DNA of 64,000 nucleotides, taken from assembly GCA_963971425.1 (NCBI GenBank), contig OZ020519.1, forward strand, positions 7,580,028 to 7,644,027, in the 5' to 3' direction. The DNA is from Bryoerythrophyllum caledonicum (lineage: Eukaryota > Streptophyta > Bryopsida > Pottiales > Pottiaceae). Below the pieces are notes generated by a model. The model ran no database searches. It had not been told where the DNA came from and worked only from the letters and a program-made list of their open reading frames with translations. Below, one piece after another: positions 1 through 11,740 of this stretch. How positions within the stretch are numbered: the first letter of the stretch is position 1; each line of letters starts with the position of its first letter. Made by a program: the position numbers and the translations under genes.

Positions 1-2275
1 CATGGCATCCTCGTCGGGTTAGTACTGTTTATTTGGAGAGAAAAACACCGTGTTGATCTGTTGTGTTTGATAGTATCTCTGTTAGATCCAAGTCTTACTG
101 ATCTCTGTCGAACAGTAGACCACGATTTATTGCTGGTAAACTCACTGTTGCTAGCTTGTTTTAATTTGGTGTGACTGACGAATATTCCTGATCACAGTTG
201 CAAGGTGCGTTTCAAAACTGTAGTTCGATTCCGTTTGGAAACGGATAAGAAACGCACTGTAGCACTGAAACGTTTTGAAACACAGTATGAAACTCGTTTG
301 AAATGGAATGCAACTATGTGAATCCTCATCACTCACTTGTGCGGGGTTTGCATTTCTGTAATGTCCAGGAGAGAAGTTCTTCCGGATGGGATCTTGTATG
401 CTTCTAGAGATTCACATTACTCGGTCTTTAAGGCTGCTAGAATGTACCGTATGGAGGCTGTGAAAGTGGATACGCTTCTATCCGGCGAGATTGATTGTGC
501 TGACTTGGAGCGCAAGCTGACCGAGGGAAAGGACAAGCCTGCAATATTGAATGTCAATATCGGTATGTAGAGATCACCAGGAGTGTTGTCGATTAATTTC
601 AAGACCTCGATGTGTAATCTGTTGCAGTGAGTCTCATTCTTGTTTTTAGAGCCTGTAGGTTGTGGATCATGCAGGCCATTTCAGATCTGAAATGAGTTTG
701 TTGTTGTTGGACAGGGACAACTGTGAAGGGAGCCGTGGACGATTTGGACTTGATTCTGAAAGTTCTGGAACGAGTAGGCTACACCGAGGATCGGTTCTAC
801 ATCCATGTCGACGGCGCTCTCTTTGGACTCATGATGCCGTTTGTGAAGAAGGTAAGTACTCTTAACCTCTCTCAATATTATGCGTAGATGAGAACATAGT
901 CAGCATATGGAGTAGAACTTGTCATGTGGAACTGCCGTTGCTTAGCCAAGGCGAAGCGATGTATTATGCTGACCATGGTTTTGGCACATGGTGCCGAGCG
1001 TTTAATTGTGGTCGCTGTGGAGCATTCACTAGCATGGCAGTGACAGGATGAGAATCCGCGGCAGAAGCCACCTCTAAGCCATGATTTGTCTGCTGGCCAG
1101 TCGCCCATAAGACAGGAAGCAGACAGCTACTTTGAGCCTGGTGCAGGTCACTAGCCATCTCCTGGCAGAGCGAATGAGTTATAATTACATAAAAATACGC
1201 AGTTTAGGACTTTCTTTTACAAATTCTGACCTACCATTATTATTCTCATTCATTCTTAAAAGGGTACTTGGGATTTGCGATACATTCGAAAGAAGTCTTT
1301 ATCTGGAGAAGTGCATGAGGTAAGTGCTCTCACACAGTTGAGGAGAGAGTGCCCATCCGCCTGCCTCAGTAAGATCTAGATCTAATCCTTTTGACGTCTA
1401 GTTTGCAGATGTGACTCCATGACCCGGCTTCTTGACTAAGCTCACGCTGTTCTCCTTCCTTTGTGGATGTTTTCTTTGCGACGACTTCTTCTGACGATTG
1501 TTGTTGTTCAACTGTGGCGTTTGCAGGCTCCTAAGGTGACCTTTAAGAAACCAATCGGTAGTGTGAGTGTGTCAGGTCACAAGTTTATCGGTTGCCCGAT
1601 GCCCTGCGGTGTGCAATTTACTAGGATGAAGCACATCAACTGCCTGTCCCGTAACGTAGAATATCTAGCTTCCCGCGATGCAACCATCATGGGGAGCCGA
1701 AATGGCCATGCCCCCATCTTCCTGTGGTACACCCTCAATCGCAAGGGATACCGCGGGTTCCAGAAAGACGTCCAGCGATGCCTCCGCAACGCTCATTACT
1801 TGAAAGAGCGTCTGCGAGAAGCCAAAATCGGAGTCATGCTCAACGAGCTCAGTAGCACAGTCGTCTTTGAAAGGCCTCAGGACGAAACCTTCATCCTCAA
1901 ATGGCAGCTCGCATGTCAGGTGAGTTTTGTCCATAACTAGGTCAGTTTTTTACCTTCATCTTTATGGCATGATCCTAATCTAGTCAACTCTCATGATCGC
2001 AGGGTAAGATCGCACATGCGGTTGTGATGCCGAGTGTGACGGTGGAGAAACTGGATAACTTCGTGGAGGAGCTGATCGAGGTCCGCAAGCGCGCATTCCC
2101 GGACGGCAAAGTGGAAATCCCTTGCGTTGTGGAGGAACTGGGTCCTCTCAACTGCGCCTGCGCTCTCCACCGTGGGAGCCCAATGTTCCAAGCAGGAACT
2201 CTCACTCCCGCAGTCAAGGGGGAGAAGCGAGATCCTGCGCCCATCAAAAGCGGGAAGAGTATAAGTGGAGCTTGA
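1..2275 (+). CDS. SDC: Serine decarboxylase (PLP-dependent, group II), 3' part of gene, 5 exons
   Basis: Plant-type serine decarboxylase, which converts serine to ethanolamine (the head group of phosphatidylethanolamine and precursor of choline) and belongs to the pyridoxal-phosphate group II decarboxylases. Exons: 1-17, 369-562, 715-851, 1527-1919, 2003-2275, all with GT-AG borders and matching phases, giving 337 residues. The first 17 bases already code for HGILVG, whose last Gly is split across the intron before [13 protein letters not shown], so the gene continues to the left and roughly the N-terminal third is outside the window. Visible motifs: HVDGALFG (the PLP-contacting Asp is about residue 103 of this part), SVSGHKF with the Schiff-base Lys (about 135), and the conserved [19 protein letters not shown]. 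The C-terminus ([16 protein letters not shown] and a basic tail) is in line with the family. The family assignment rests on near-continuous recognisable identity with plant SDC. The next gene is convergent. Confidence 0.93.
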
Positions 2276-3146
2276 AGCTTCTCTTCAAATGCTTGTGCTT
2301 GACAGTCGAAAGTCCTATCCCATCCCATCGATCGCGACTGTCGAAGCACGAGATCGGTCACATGATATCATCCTCTTGAGGTGACCACAACTTATATTTA
2401 TACACAACTACTGTCAAGCCCCACGGAAAACGAGGATGACAAGTTGACCACGGCAGGAAATTTCTGCCAGCCATATCCACAATAGAAGAGTAAGAGCTTG
2501 TGGCATTGCTCGTCGTCCAGGTGACACCCCTGCACGATGATGATGATCTCTGGGTCGCAAATTTTGAAGACCCGGACATCCTGTTGGATCACTTACCCAC
2601 CGGTACGCCGGCTGTGTCGAGGAGTCTCCCGATGATGTTCAAATGGCGCTGCACACAAGCAGCGCACGTTCTGGAAATGGCCTGTTGCTAGGCTAGCACA
2701 TAAGAGTCTGCAGCGAACTTGGATCGTTTTCTACTCCAGTTTGCCTGTGTAGATTTTTAGTAGTCATGGTAGAATAATTACTAATTTCAGAGCTCATCAG
2801 TCCTGCAGAAGCTGCTGCATCAGGGTAAAGCTTCTGAGCGGATTTAAATCCTTCTTCTGAAACACAAATAAACTGCAATATAGGCACACAACGTTGAAAT
2901 ATGATCTACAAATTGATTTTTAAAGCATGAGTTCCTCGAGAACACGCTTCTCGTCTTTTAAAGTCATATTATGTCTCATCAGGTATATATAGCCTTGAAA
3001 GTCTACAAATATATATTGATCTGTGCATATGATCTAATGGTTTGTTGTAGTGTTCTGACCTAACAGCAAAATTGAGCACCTTGGAAGAATATGATCATAA
3101 AATGAATAGTATCATAACGGTCATCAGGTGATAATGATCTCTTCAG
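2276..3146. other. Convergent intergenic region between SDC and VCCN1-like gene
   Basis: It should contain the 3' ends of both flanking transcripts. The open frames here are short, overlap on both strands and show no recognisable domain. No repeat family seen elsewhere in the window was noticed in it. Confidence 0.6.
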
Positions 3147-5439
3147 TCACGATCTGGTGACGCCGTTTGAAACGCCGTTGCTTTGTAAGTGGGGCGTCTT
3201 GTTACCCAAGTGCTCTTGAGCTCTTGCTTGCAGCTCTGCTAGCTCCTGTATGTTTTCGCGTGCTTTTATACACATTTGGTCCAATGGCAAGATGGGAAAC
3301 GGCTCCTCAATCAGCACCCCCACCTGCAGGCGCAAAAATAAAATCTAAAAACCTCTCCTTCAAGAACAGCACCTCTCCTCACACCAGCATTTAGATAGTA
3401 CTAATACAGGGTCATAAATCAACCAATCTGGTGTTGCTGACCTCCTCAATGCAGAAAAGGGATGCGGCACTGATGAAAGTGGCAGGGACGACCACCCAGT
3501 GGCAATCATCCCACAGCACCACCGGCAACGCAAGGTGCCACAGCACCAGAATCCGAGAAGTCAACCGCGTGTACGCCAAAGGAATGGGCGTGCGGATCAG
3601 CCGCTCACACACACTGATGCTCTCATTCAACTGCGTAATACTCGCATCCTGCACACAACACACAAAACACGCCATAATCTCCCCCGTCATCAAACACACG
3701 ACAGAACTACAGAGTTTTCCTGAAAGAAGAAAGAGAAGGGAAACAGACGGTGAGAAATTTTATGCTCTCAATTTCAGGGAAACTCTAACAAGGACTAGAG
3801 ATGAGAGACCACCAAGCTCGTCTATTGATTTAGTATCTATTAGACGGAAATAGTACAATAAGTCAAAAGAAGGGGGTATCTTAGAGAGGTTTTACAATAA
3901 TAACTTGCATTAGCATGATGATATAAGGAGTGTTGACCCACCATGAGGCTTCTTTCTCCATCTTCAAACTTGATGGACTTCAAGGAATGGGTGATGAGCT
4001 GAATGAGGCAGTTGGGGCGGTGCTCGGCGCTCAGGACCAGCGCCAGGTCGTCCTCTTTCAAGATTTCCCCCAACTCTTGCGCAATATCTGAGTTGTACAG
4101 CAGGTGACACTGCAGCCACAATTGAGAAACCCTATCATTGAGGAAATAACCGATTGCACATGATTTACTATATTCTCATAGGTTTTGATCAAGGTAATGT
4201 TCTACTATGGACCAGCTCTATGAAACTGTAACTTAGAGCCATAGAACCCTAGACTAAGGAGATCGATTACATGTGGAATACCGTCGGTTTCCATCGTGGT
4301 AAAATTCTACATACAACTAAGGTTCCTCTGACATTATTTAGAGCTGAATTTTACGTGATTTGAAATACTAGAAGGTGACTGAGAAACCCTAAACTGAGGA
4401 AACCGCGGACACATGACTTCACAGGTAATGTTTTACAGACCAGCTCTATGATTCCTCAGAGACCGAAACATAACAACAGTTTAAAGCAGAATTCAAAAAA
4501 ATTGGGGAATTGTGATATCAAAAAAACATGAAGGTGACTGAGAAACCCTAAACCGAATGCAATATTTTGCTACAATATCATCAAGGTAAAGATAACACCA
4601 ACCTAGATACGCATCGACAGCAAGATTCTCACCTTCAAAGCCACAGGGAATGCGAGGATGTAATCCAGCAGGAGCTCCTTCCGAGGCGCGTCCACGCCGC
4701 GCTGCGCCCACGCCATGGACTGGCGCGCGACATCTTTGGCGCTGCTGATCACCTTGGTCCACGTCTTGCGCGCCTCGTCGTAGCGCGAGTACGACGCCTC
4801 TGTGCGGAACACGAGCAGCAGCGCGAGCGCGGGCGCCGTGAGCTGGTACGAGAGCGGGGAAGCGTGCAGAACGGGCACGAACGAGGGCAGCCACCCGCTG
4901 TTGGAGAGCACTGCAGTGTTGTAGAGCGCGACGGCCACGGAGATCGCCGTCACGGTGCCCACGGGCGGGATGAGCGACAGGATGGCACGCGACGCGAGGG
5001 CGGACGAGAAGTGGCGGTAGTGCCGCGTGGAGCTCCGGTGCAGCACCCAGTCGTCGTGGCTGTAGAACGTCCGGCGCCGCTGCATGCCGCGCTCGCTCAC
5101 GCCGTCCACCTTGGCGGCGATCCACCCCAGGTCCAAGGGGCGCCGCAGGTCGAACTCGGTTCTCGGGACGTCCGCCTCATCCTTCTTCTCCGCGACTCCG
5201 GAGAAGTACTTTGAACCAACCTTCTTCTCGCCCTCATCTCCTTTCTCGCTCACACAAAACACCCTCCCTCTCCTTCTCCGGCTCACATCACCATATCCAC
5301 CCCTGATCGGATTACCGCTTCTTACAAACACTTGCGTGCTAGACCCCACCTGCAGCGAAGTGATCCTTCCTCTCGGGAAAAGCGCCACGTCCTGCATCCC
5401 TGCTACCAACACAACCTGCTCCCAAGCTTCTATCCTCAC
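3147..5439 (-). CDS. VCCN1: Bestrophin-like thylakoid voltage-dependent chloride channel (VCCN1-like), 4 exons
   Basis: Bestrophin-family anion channel of the plant plastid branch, which in plants sits in the thylakoid membrane and dissipates membrane potential by chloride flux, tuning proton motive force. Exons on the minus strand: 5439-4633, 4109-3942, 3648-3442, 3323-3147. All joins are phase 0 with GT-AG borders, giving 452 residues. The N-terminal ~110 residues are basic and Ser/Arg/Gly rich, as expected of a plastid transit peptide. Then come RRTFYSHDDW, a hydrophobic stretch SLIPPVGTVTAISVAVALYN, the bestrophin core LLLVFRTEASYSRYDEARK, FPVALK at the end of exon 1, RPNCLIQLI in exon 2, PIPLAYTRLTSR and FCIEE in exon 3, and VGVLIEEPFPILPLDQMC in exon 4. 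Length is slightly above the usual ~400 aa, so the Met 14 codons later is an alternative start. Orientation relative to SDC is tail to tail. Confidence 0.93.
4118..4600. repeat. Imperfect repeats inside intron 1 of the VCCN1-like gene
   Basis: The 523-base first intron holds a phrase with GAGAAACCCTAAAC near 4130, 4380 and 4538. Two of these are followed by AGGTAATGTT and GACCAGCTCTATGA-type segments (about 4192-4226 and 4431-4452). The copies are diverged. They look like local duplication within the intron and not a dispersed element, since I saw no further copies elsewhere. Confidence 0.5.
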
Positions 5440-6372
5440 CCAATTGCTCTCTCCAAATCAAGATATCAGCTTCCACATTCTACAACTCGTCTTGGAGGTC
5501 AGAAACTCAGGTCCAAACTCAGTTTCTAGCTTGAAGGTCAGAGACACAGGTTCTAGTGTCCATGTTCTAGCCGCGAATACTACAACCTTCCAAATTTTTC
5601 CCTCACCAGATCAAGACACCAGACTTCGCATCCTACGATCAGACTCAGGCTCAAGCTCTTTCCTTCGCCATGTCCTCCACAAAAGTTCGTCCTCTACCAA
5701 CTTGCTACTGACCTCACACCAAGTTCAGTCGCAGACCCAGTTGCGCATGTCTACGAGTGATGGTGTCCATGTTCCTGGCACAAGTTGCTGTTGATTTTTC
5801 CATTGGCTGCAGTGACCAGGCTAATTTCACATGAGAATGATGGCATTTAATGTTGCAGGCGATGGAGGACCAACCTTTTGGATGCAACGAATCGATCACC
5901 TTGAAACGTGCATGCATCTGAACGAAGGAATGCGTGATTGTGCTTCGTACTGTCGTCGTTGGTTTGTCAGGCGCTTTTCGCTTTGGTTGTGTGATGGACC
6001 TGAAGGAACGAGCGCTTTCTCGTTCGTCCCTTCCGTCATTCCGTCGACGACTGTGGATGATTATCACCCAAAAGTTGGATGAAGAAAAGGAGAAGCCGGT
6101 GAGTGGATGTGGAATGGAAGGTGGATGATTATCATCCAAACGCAACCGTTTGGTTCGCCGTGACCTAACCGATACCGGACCCAAAGCCGTGGCGACTGCC
6201 AACATCTATACCAAGTCTAGATTTCTGTTTGATGTTAGGCTGACGGATTTGGGAACGCAATTCCTCCGTTAGACATTGATTTCTTTAATGTCAAACAATT
6301 TTGATTTTGTATTTGTGGGTAAGATACTTTGAATGTTTGTTTGTGAGTGAATTCTTGGAGGTAAATGAATGA
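5440..6372. other. Divergent intergenic region / 5' flanks of VCCN1-like and Gnk2-like genes
   Basis: The two neighbouring genes diverge from this 0.93-kb stretch, so both promoters should lie in it. Open frames of 80-240 codons exist on both strands but overlap each other, run into the coding region of the channel gene as antisense, and show no domain or codon pattern that I trust. Confidence 0.5.
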
Positions 6373-7166
6373 ATGGCCACGATGGGATCATGGGTTTTGG
6401 TGCTCTTTTGGATGGTGCCCGTTGTGAGAGGGGAATACAATTGTAGCAAGTCCCAGATTCCGGAGTCTCAAATGGCCGACTTCAAGGAGAATCTGAAGCG
6501 GTGTGCATCCACTTTAAACTTGAATTTGTATCTGGAGCAGGACAAGAAACTGAACCTCTCCTCAACTAGCGATAAGACGAACCACACCGTTGGGATGTGG
6601 GGGGAATGTGATGTGTCTGGCACAAGCAATGGCTGCAGGGTAAGCTCTACGCCATCAATGTGATGAGAACAGGATTGGGTCTGACATGATGGGCATGGTA
6701 AATGTTGTTGTTATAGCTACATTTGATTACATTCATGGCTTTCACATTGTCAATAGTGCTATCTTTTTAAACATTTTGTATGTTTTTCCGGAAAAGAACC
6801 CTTTTGGAATGCTAGAATGCAGAAAGGAGATTAGATGTCATAGATGTTTGAATTGCACATAGTAGGTATTACAAAGAAGAGCCAATGGCACCATAGATGC
6901 ATGCGGCGCTAACTTTATTTTTCATGACATTTTGACAGGATTGCGTGAACCAATTGACTGCAACATTGCTTACAGTTTGCAACAGCAGCAGCTGGGGTGA
7001 GCTGGCAATGGTAGTCAAGGGCAAGAATGTGTGCTTTGTCCATTACAATGCAGTGGATTATGTGAATATTGCTGCCTCTACCACACTCATCCAGAAGTTT
7101 CACCACTCTTCCCTTTTCTACTTGTTGTGGCACCTGCTCATATTCCTGAATATGTGCTTCACGTGA
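6373..7166 (+). CDS. Secreted single-domain Gnk2/DUF26 (stress-antifungal type) protein, 2 exons
   Basis: Exons 6373-6639 and 6939-7166 join in phase 0 (AGG|gtaagc ... ttgacag|GAT), giving 164 residues. Residues 1-20 are a signal peptide (MATMGSWVLVLFWMVPVVRG). The mature part has Cys24 and Cys44, then the diagnostic C-x8-C-x2-C motif at Cys79, Cys88 and Cys91, followed by Cys103 and Cys120, the spacing of the Gnk2/DUF26 fold. The intron cuts inside the motif, just before the third Cys, so it only appears after splicing. There are NxS/T glycosylation sites near 23, 61 and 70. Gnk2 homologues are apoplastic lectin-like antifungal proteins, and tandem versions form CRK receptor and PDLP ectodomains; here there is only one domain and no kinase. 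The last ~17 residues are hydrophobic (FYLLWHLLIFLNMCF), which could be a GPI-attachment signal or a tail anchor. That reading is inference. Confidence 0.82.
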
Positions 7167-7827
7167 CTTTCTTGTGGATCATGTGAGCAAGAACATGTGA
7201 TGGTGATCATGTACCATAGCCATTTTAACATGATTCTTACATTTTGGATTCAACATACAAAAATATTGCAAAAAACCCCGGTTGACGTCGGATGCATTCC
7301 TTGTCCTCACGGCCTTGGAATTGGAAGTCTGGTGCGGCGTGATGAAAAGGAAGAGAAGCTTTGCATACCCGGCCTCTAGCTCCGTCATTGGAAAACAATA
7401 GCTTCTCCTAATTCCCAATGAAAGAAGTATGTCAATGGAGCAAGCAATCACCATCACAATGTTGCCATTGCCGTACGGTGCCTCCTCGACGTAGATTATG
7501 GCCCTTCTTTGACTCGGGCCACACAACATCCAAGGCTATGTCTCAACTAAAATCCTTATTAAGTATTAAGTATGTGGAATACTTAATGGTCCCTAAACTC
7601 ATGTTGAAAGTAGTTTCAAATCCACTAGTACAAAATGGGATGGTTTTGACACTCTAAATTCAACACTATTACACTACGCACAAGTTGTAATAAAGAAAGA
7701 GAGGTCATGTTGTATGGGGAATCTTTGCCACATTTCTTTCCCTCTTTATAAAACTCTAGAGCTACTTAGGGCTGATTTTCATAATTGAAAATGAGAAGAG
7801 GTCAAAACTCATGGGACTTTGCCTCAC
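7167..7827. other. 3' flank of Gnk2-like gene; unclassified sequence
   Basis: A 116-codon minus-strand frame (7529-7179) is open here, but it shows no domain that I recognise and overlaps open frames on the other strand. I treat it as unproven. The last ~150 bases are AT-rich and lead into a TTAA element. Confidence 0.35.
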
Positions 7828-8752
7828 TTAACCCCAAAAGGACCAAGTGTGGCTTGTGGGGACGATTTTGATTTCGGGGAGATTCCTAAAATTCAAAAAA
7901 TCAAAAAATCAAAAAAACTTTTATACTAGATTTTCCCTGATAAGAGCTCCATGGAGGTTTTATTATTATTATTTTTGGATTCATGGTTTGAAAGTTAGTA
8001 CCACTCAAAGTTTAAAATGGGGACTCTGGGTAGCTCCAAAATTTTGCTAGAAGTCTCTATTGACATTGAGATTTTCCGTACATGTGGAGAATATTGCTTT
8101 CTTTGAAGATGTAAAAAAAAAATCTTGTCTTTAGTGTAATTTTTTAAAAACTCAAATTAAACATATTTACACATTTGGGCAAGCGGGGGAAAAACTACAT
8201 CTTTTCTACATAAAACCTAGAGATCTTCATATTTTTCACTTTCTATGTTTCCTACATCAATATGTGGTGTAAAATTTCTTATTGACCGTTTAGATTATCA
8301 TTCTAAAACACATGAAATTCTCAAAAAAATAAATTGTGAATTGACAATTTTTGAACCTCCACTCCTTGCACACTTGTTTTGAATATGCTACATCCCTTCT
8401 CTACCTCTAGAAGTTGGTGTACAGGGAACTAACATCATGCTTAACTCAATGATAAAAGATTTAGACCTTGTGTAGTGCAAAAATTGGATACCAAGTGAAG
8501 TCAAAGTTTGTTGATCGACTCAAGCCAGGGAAGAAAATGAACCATTTTCTTCACTTCAAACACTACAATCTTTCAATATGTGCGGTCAAAGTGTATGAAT
8601 TTTTTTGAGTATGTTACTTAGTAAGTCTTATTGGAGATCCTACGGTCAAAAGGACAAATATAAGGTTTTGTTTCCTTCCTTACTCATTGCACTAGAATCA
8701 ACAATTTTGAAGTGTTTTTGGTGTGAAATTGCCGCGGTCCTTTATGAGTTAA
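7828..8752 (-). mobile_element. TTAA-flanked TIR element (family A), reverse copy
   Basis: Bounded by TTAA at 7828-7831 and 8749-8752. The left terminus reads CCCCAAAAGGACCAAG and the right one is a diverged inverted copy (GGTCCTTTATGAG). The interior from about 8100 matches the other family members at 37.1, 46.8 and, in reverse, 18.9, 28.8, 48.8 and 58.5 kb, for example the segments around ACTTCACTTGG and CTTTCAATATGTGCGGTCAAA. No coding capacity. TTAA target sites with a CCC-rich TIR are typical of piggyBac-type non-autonomous elements; the superfamily call is inference. Confidence 0.7.
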
Positions 8753-9155
8753 GAAAAAACTCTAATTTAAGTCAATGCCTGAGGCCAACTCAAATAGTGT
8801 GATTGAGTTCCATGGAGTATTTTGTCCTTATGTAGGACAAGTTCCAAATGAATGTATTCTCTATCCGTATTGATGGTTGCCTTCAGTCTCAACAGATTGT
8901 ACTTGCGCAATTGAGACATGTCTGGATGGTTAGCTTCATCACACACAAGGTATGCTATTGAAAAGCCTACAGAGAAGAACAGATACAGTAACCATGTGTT
9001 TTTATTTTAAGTGTTTCATCTACAAAAATTCAAAAGGTGTGATAGATAGGAGGAATAGTTTGTGCAGAAACATTCAAGAACTTGTATAAAGGTTATAGCA
9101 TATCACTCCCCACTCTCAACAATACTTTATTCCTTTTCTGATAGGCCATGTGTGT
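8753..9155. other. AT-rich spacer between two TTAA elements
   Basis: No gene, RNA or domain recognised. Only short open frames. Confidence 0.4.
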
Positions 9156-9578
9156 TTAACCCCTAAAGGACTAAGACTATGTTTTGCAAGTACCACCCCA
9201 AAAATGCCTCTCTAAGATGAGATGTTGCAAGATTAAGGGAAATAAGTTTTTATTATTTCCAATCATAGGATCTTCATACTACAAGAAGACATCCGAATTT
9301 TTTTTGTAAACTTTGACCGCGTCAATAGTAAGATACATGTATTTGAAGAGTGCAATATGGTTTTTTCCCCAAGGTCAGCATACTTTGACTCAAGATAATG
9401 ACATATGTTTCCACTACACATTGCATAAAATTTATGGATCTATGTTCTACCTTGTGGTTTTCACATAGCTCTTGCATCCTTGTACAAAATTTCAAGAATT
9501 GGAAATATAAATTGCAATGATGGAACATGCCTCACATTTGTAAGAACCTCCTTAGAACTTTTGGTCTTAAGGGGTTAC
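9156..9578. mobile_element. Short (~420 bp) element with TTAA-family termini
   Basis: Starts TTAA CCCCTAAAGGACTAAG at 9156 and ends with the inverted GGTCTTAAGGGGTTAC at 9578. The interior differs from the 0.9-kb family A copies, so this is a different size class with the same ends. A minus-strand open frame overlaps the right end and continues past it; I consider it fortuitous. Confidence 0.55.
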
Positions 9579-11218
9579 TGAAAAGCCCACAATGTAGACT
9601 TTAAGAGAATTGGAGTCTTCCTGAAGAAGAAAACTCTCCAAAGAAGAAAGAGTAGAAAAAGACATGATGAAAATTTTTATGGACCAAAATAGAGAATTTT
9701 TTGTTTCATATTTTCTCCTATGCACCAATGAAATGCATGAGTAGTGACGGCAATCAATGTTTTTGGGCCCTATCCAAATCAAGTTAAAACTCCTCCATAG
9801 TACCCCAAGCTCATGAAGAGTTGACCAATAGTTTGACCACACCGTTCCCAAGCCAAGTAAGCATATCCATGTAGTCCGAGTCAGTAGCATATTTATAATA
9901 CCCTAAAATAGGGAAAATTTGATTGTATGCTCTTTGTTTTTTATTTAAGTTTAAAAGAAAAATTGCAACAACTTACTACTTATGTATCTTATTTTTCTTA
10001 TTTTTTAGGAAAATAGTTCCTTTTAAAAAAAACAATTCCCTAGTAACATGAAATTACTTATCATTTCAAATAAAATGTTATCTTTCTGGAACATGCTCAA
10101 GTGAATTGTATGTTGAGTTTATCCGAAGCTTCTTTTAATATTCTAATGTAGGAGACACTAGCAAATATAAGGATCTTTTATTGGCATAGGCGTGTAGAAG
10201 AGATGCACGTCAAGCTCCTTAGGCCACAATTACTACAACTATTTGTATTTCTATTGTGCGCAATAACAATGTAATTTTGCTAATAGTTTACAAACCTTGG
10301 CTTGACTTTATTGTTACTTAATTACTATGTGGCTCACTCTAACTTGAATGTAAACAAGTCAAAACTTAGAGTGTGCTATATACTGCCGTAGGTAGCTGTA
10401 AATGTGAAGCCGAGATAGGGGAGAGGAATAACTTTACACTAAATGTACAATACGTATGTAATCTCGTGTTTTTTTTCAAATGTAATAAGATGACAAATAG
10501 TGCTGAGATTTACATTTAATTTTAGCCTCATTGAAGCCTCTATTGACATTTAATGTATATGTTCATATTTTGTGTCTGTATTGATGTACAAATTAGGATC
10601 TTTGTTATTTTCCTATATATTTCATTCTACTTCAATAAGAAGCATGAACGGTTATTTGAACCGTTTGAATTTCCAATTGATAATGAAAAGAATGCTCTTT
10701 TATCGGAGCAATCTATGTAAAAAGACCAAACACTTAGAGGTATCTTCTTTTAACTTAGACGGAAAAGATTATTGCACATCAAATGAAACCAAAATTAATC
10801 TAAGTATATCATATGACTTTCCAGATAATCTACATTTTTATCAAAATAAATTGAAAATTTTGATTTCCCATCTATTTAAAAACTCTTGTTTTTGCAAAGG
10901 TAGGGGTAACCAATAAAGTAAAGAAAGAGAAACTTAAAGCCTAATGCTTAACTAAGTTACAAGGATGATTCATACAATTAAAATTGGAATTTAGCTCACT
11001 TCTCAATATGGTGGTTTATTATAATTTGAAATTTGACATATGATTGAAAACAAAAAAAAACTTATAAAGAAGATATTTATTGTTTAAGCAACCAAAATAA
11101 ATCATTTTATTTTACTTCAATGACAAAATTTGAAGAAATTTAAAGATCCTCCACCATATTGGTAATTCATAAATTCACATAAAATATACATTCACTACTC
11201 AATCAAATAATCATAGAC
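9579..11218. other. AT-rich intergenic stretch, nothing recognised
   Basis: About 1.6 kb of AT-rich DNA. The 114-codon frame at 10572-10916 (+) has AT-driven composition (Asn, Lys, Ile, Ser, Phe) and no motif. I see no TIR pair, tRNA-like box or LTR here. Confidence 0.4.
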
Positions 11219-11740
11219 ACTTCAAATTGTTGATACTCTCTGGAAGCTCCGTCAAGGATCTACATTATGACAAGTACAACTGCATAAGACACTTCAAGTT
11301 GCCAATGCTCTCTGGAAGCCCTGTCAAGGAGACACACTCTCTCAAGTCCAACACTGTAAGACACTTCAAATTCCCGATACTCATTAGAAGCCCCATCAAA
11401 GATGAACAGTCATCCAGATTCAACTTTGTGAAACACTTCAAATTGCCAATGCTCACAGAAAGTCCCGTCAAGGAAAAACACTTAGTCAAGAATAACTTTG
11501 TGAGATACTTTCAATTGCCGATGCTCTCTAGAAGCCCCGTCAAGGAAAAACACCCAATCTAGTTCAACTCAATGAGACACTTCAAATTCCCGATGTTCTC
11601 GGGAAGCTCCACCAAGGATTCACACCCTCTCAACTCTAAGTCTATGAAGCACTTCAAATTGTTGATGCTCTCTGGGAGCTCCATAAAAAAATCCACACCC
11701 TCTCAACTCTAACTTTGTTAGGTACTTCAACCTGTCATTG
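11219..11740 (-). repeat. 72-bp tandem units encoding 24-residue LRRs
   Basis: About seven units repeat every ~72 bases (plus-strand phrase CACTTCAAATTGCCAATGCTC and close variants near 11219, 11291, 11363, 11435, 11507, 11579 and 11651). On the minus strand each unit encodes one LRR (SIGNLKCLT..L.L..C.SLTGLP). The similarity at DNA level between units suggests recent unit duplication or gene conversion before or after gene death. An 111-codon antisense frame through the same repeats is a shadow. Confidence 0.75.

Noticed and set aside
1984-2361. 125-codon minus-strand frame over the last SDC exon
   Set aside because: Shadow of the serine decarboxylase coding exon.
4567-5214. 215-codon Arg/His-rich plus-strand open frame
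   Set aside because: Antisense shadow of exon 1 of the bestrophin-like gene, caused by its high GC at third positions; composition is absurd for a protein.
5084-5794. 236-codon Ser/Thr-rich plus-strand open frame
   Set aside because: Starts inside the channel gene antisense and shows no domain; its first third is a shadow and the rest has low complexity.
5714-6205. 163-codon minus-strand open frame upstream of the channel gene
   Set aside because: No recognisable domain, overlaps open frames on the other strand, lies in the presumed divergent promoter region.
7179-7529. 116-codon minus-strand open frame after the Gnk2-like gene
   Set aside because: No motif, and the opposite strand is open as well; kept only as a remark in the spacer entry.
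11227-11562. 111-codon plus-strand repeat protein
   Set aside because: Shadow of the 72-bp LRR units; the minus-strand reading gives the true LRR consensus.
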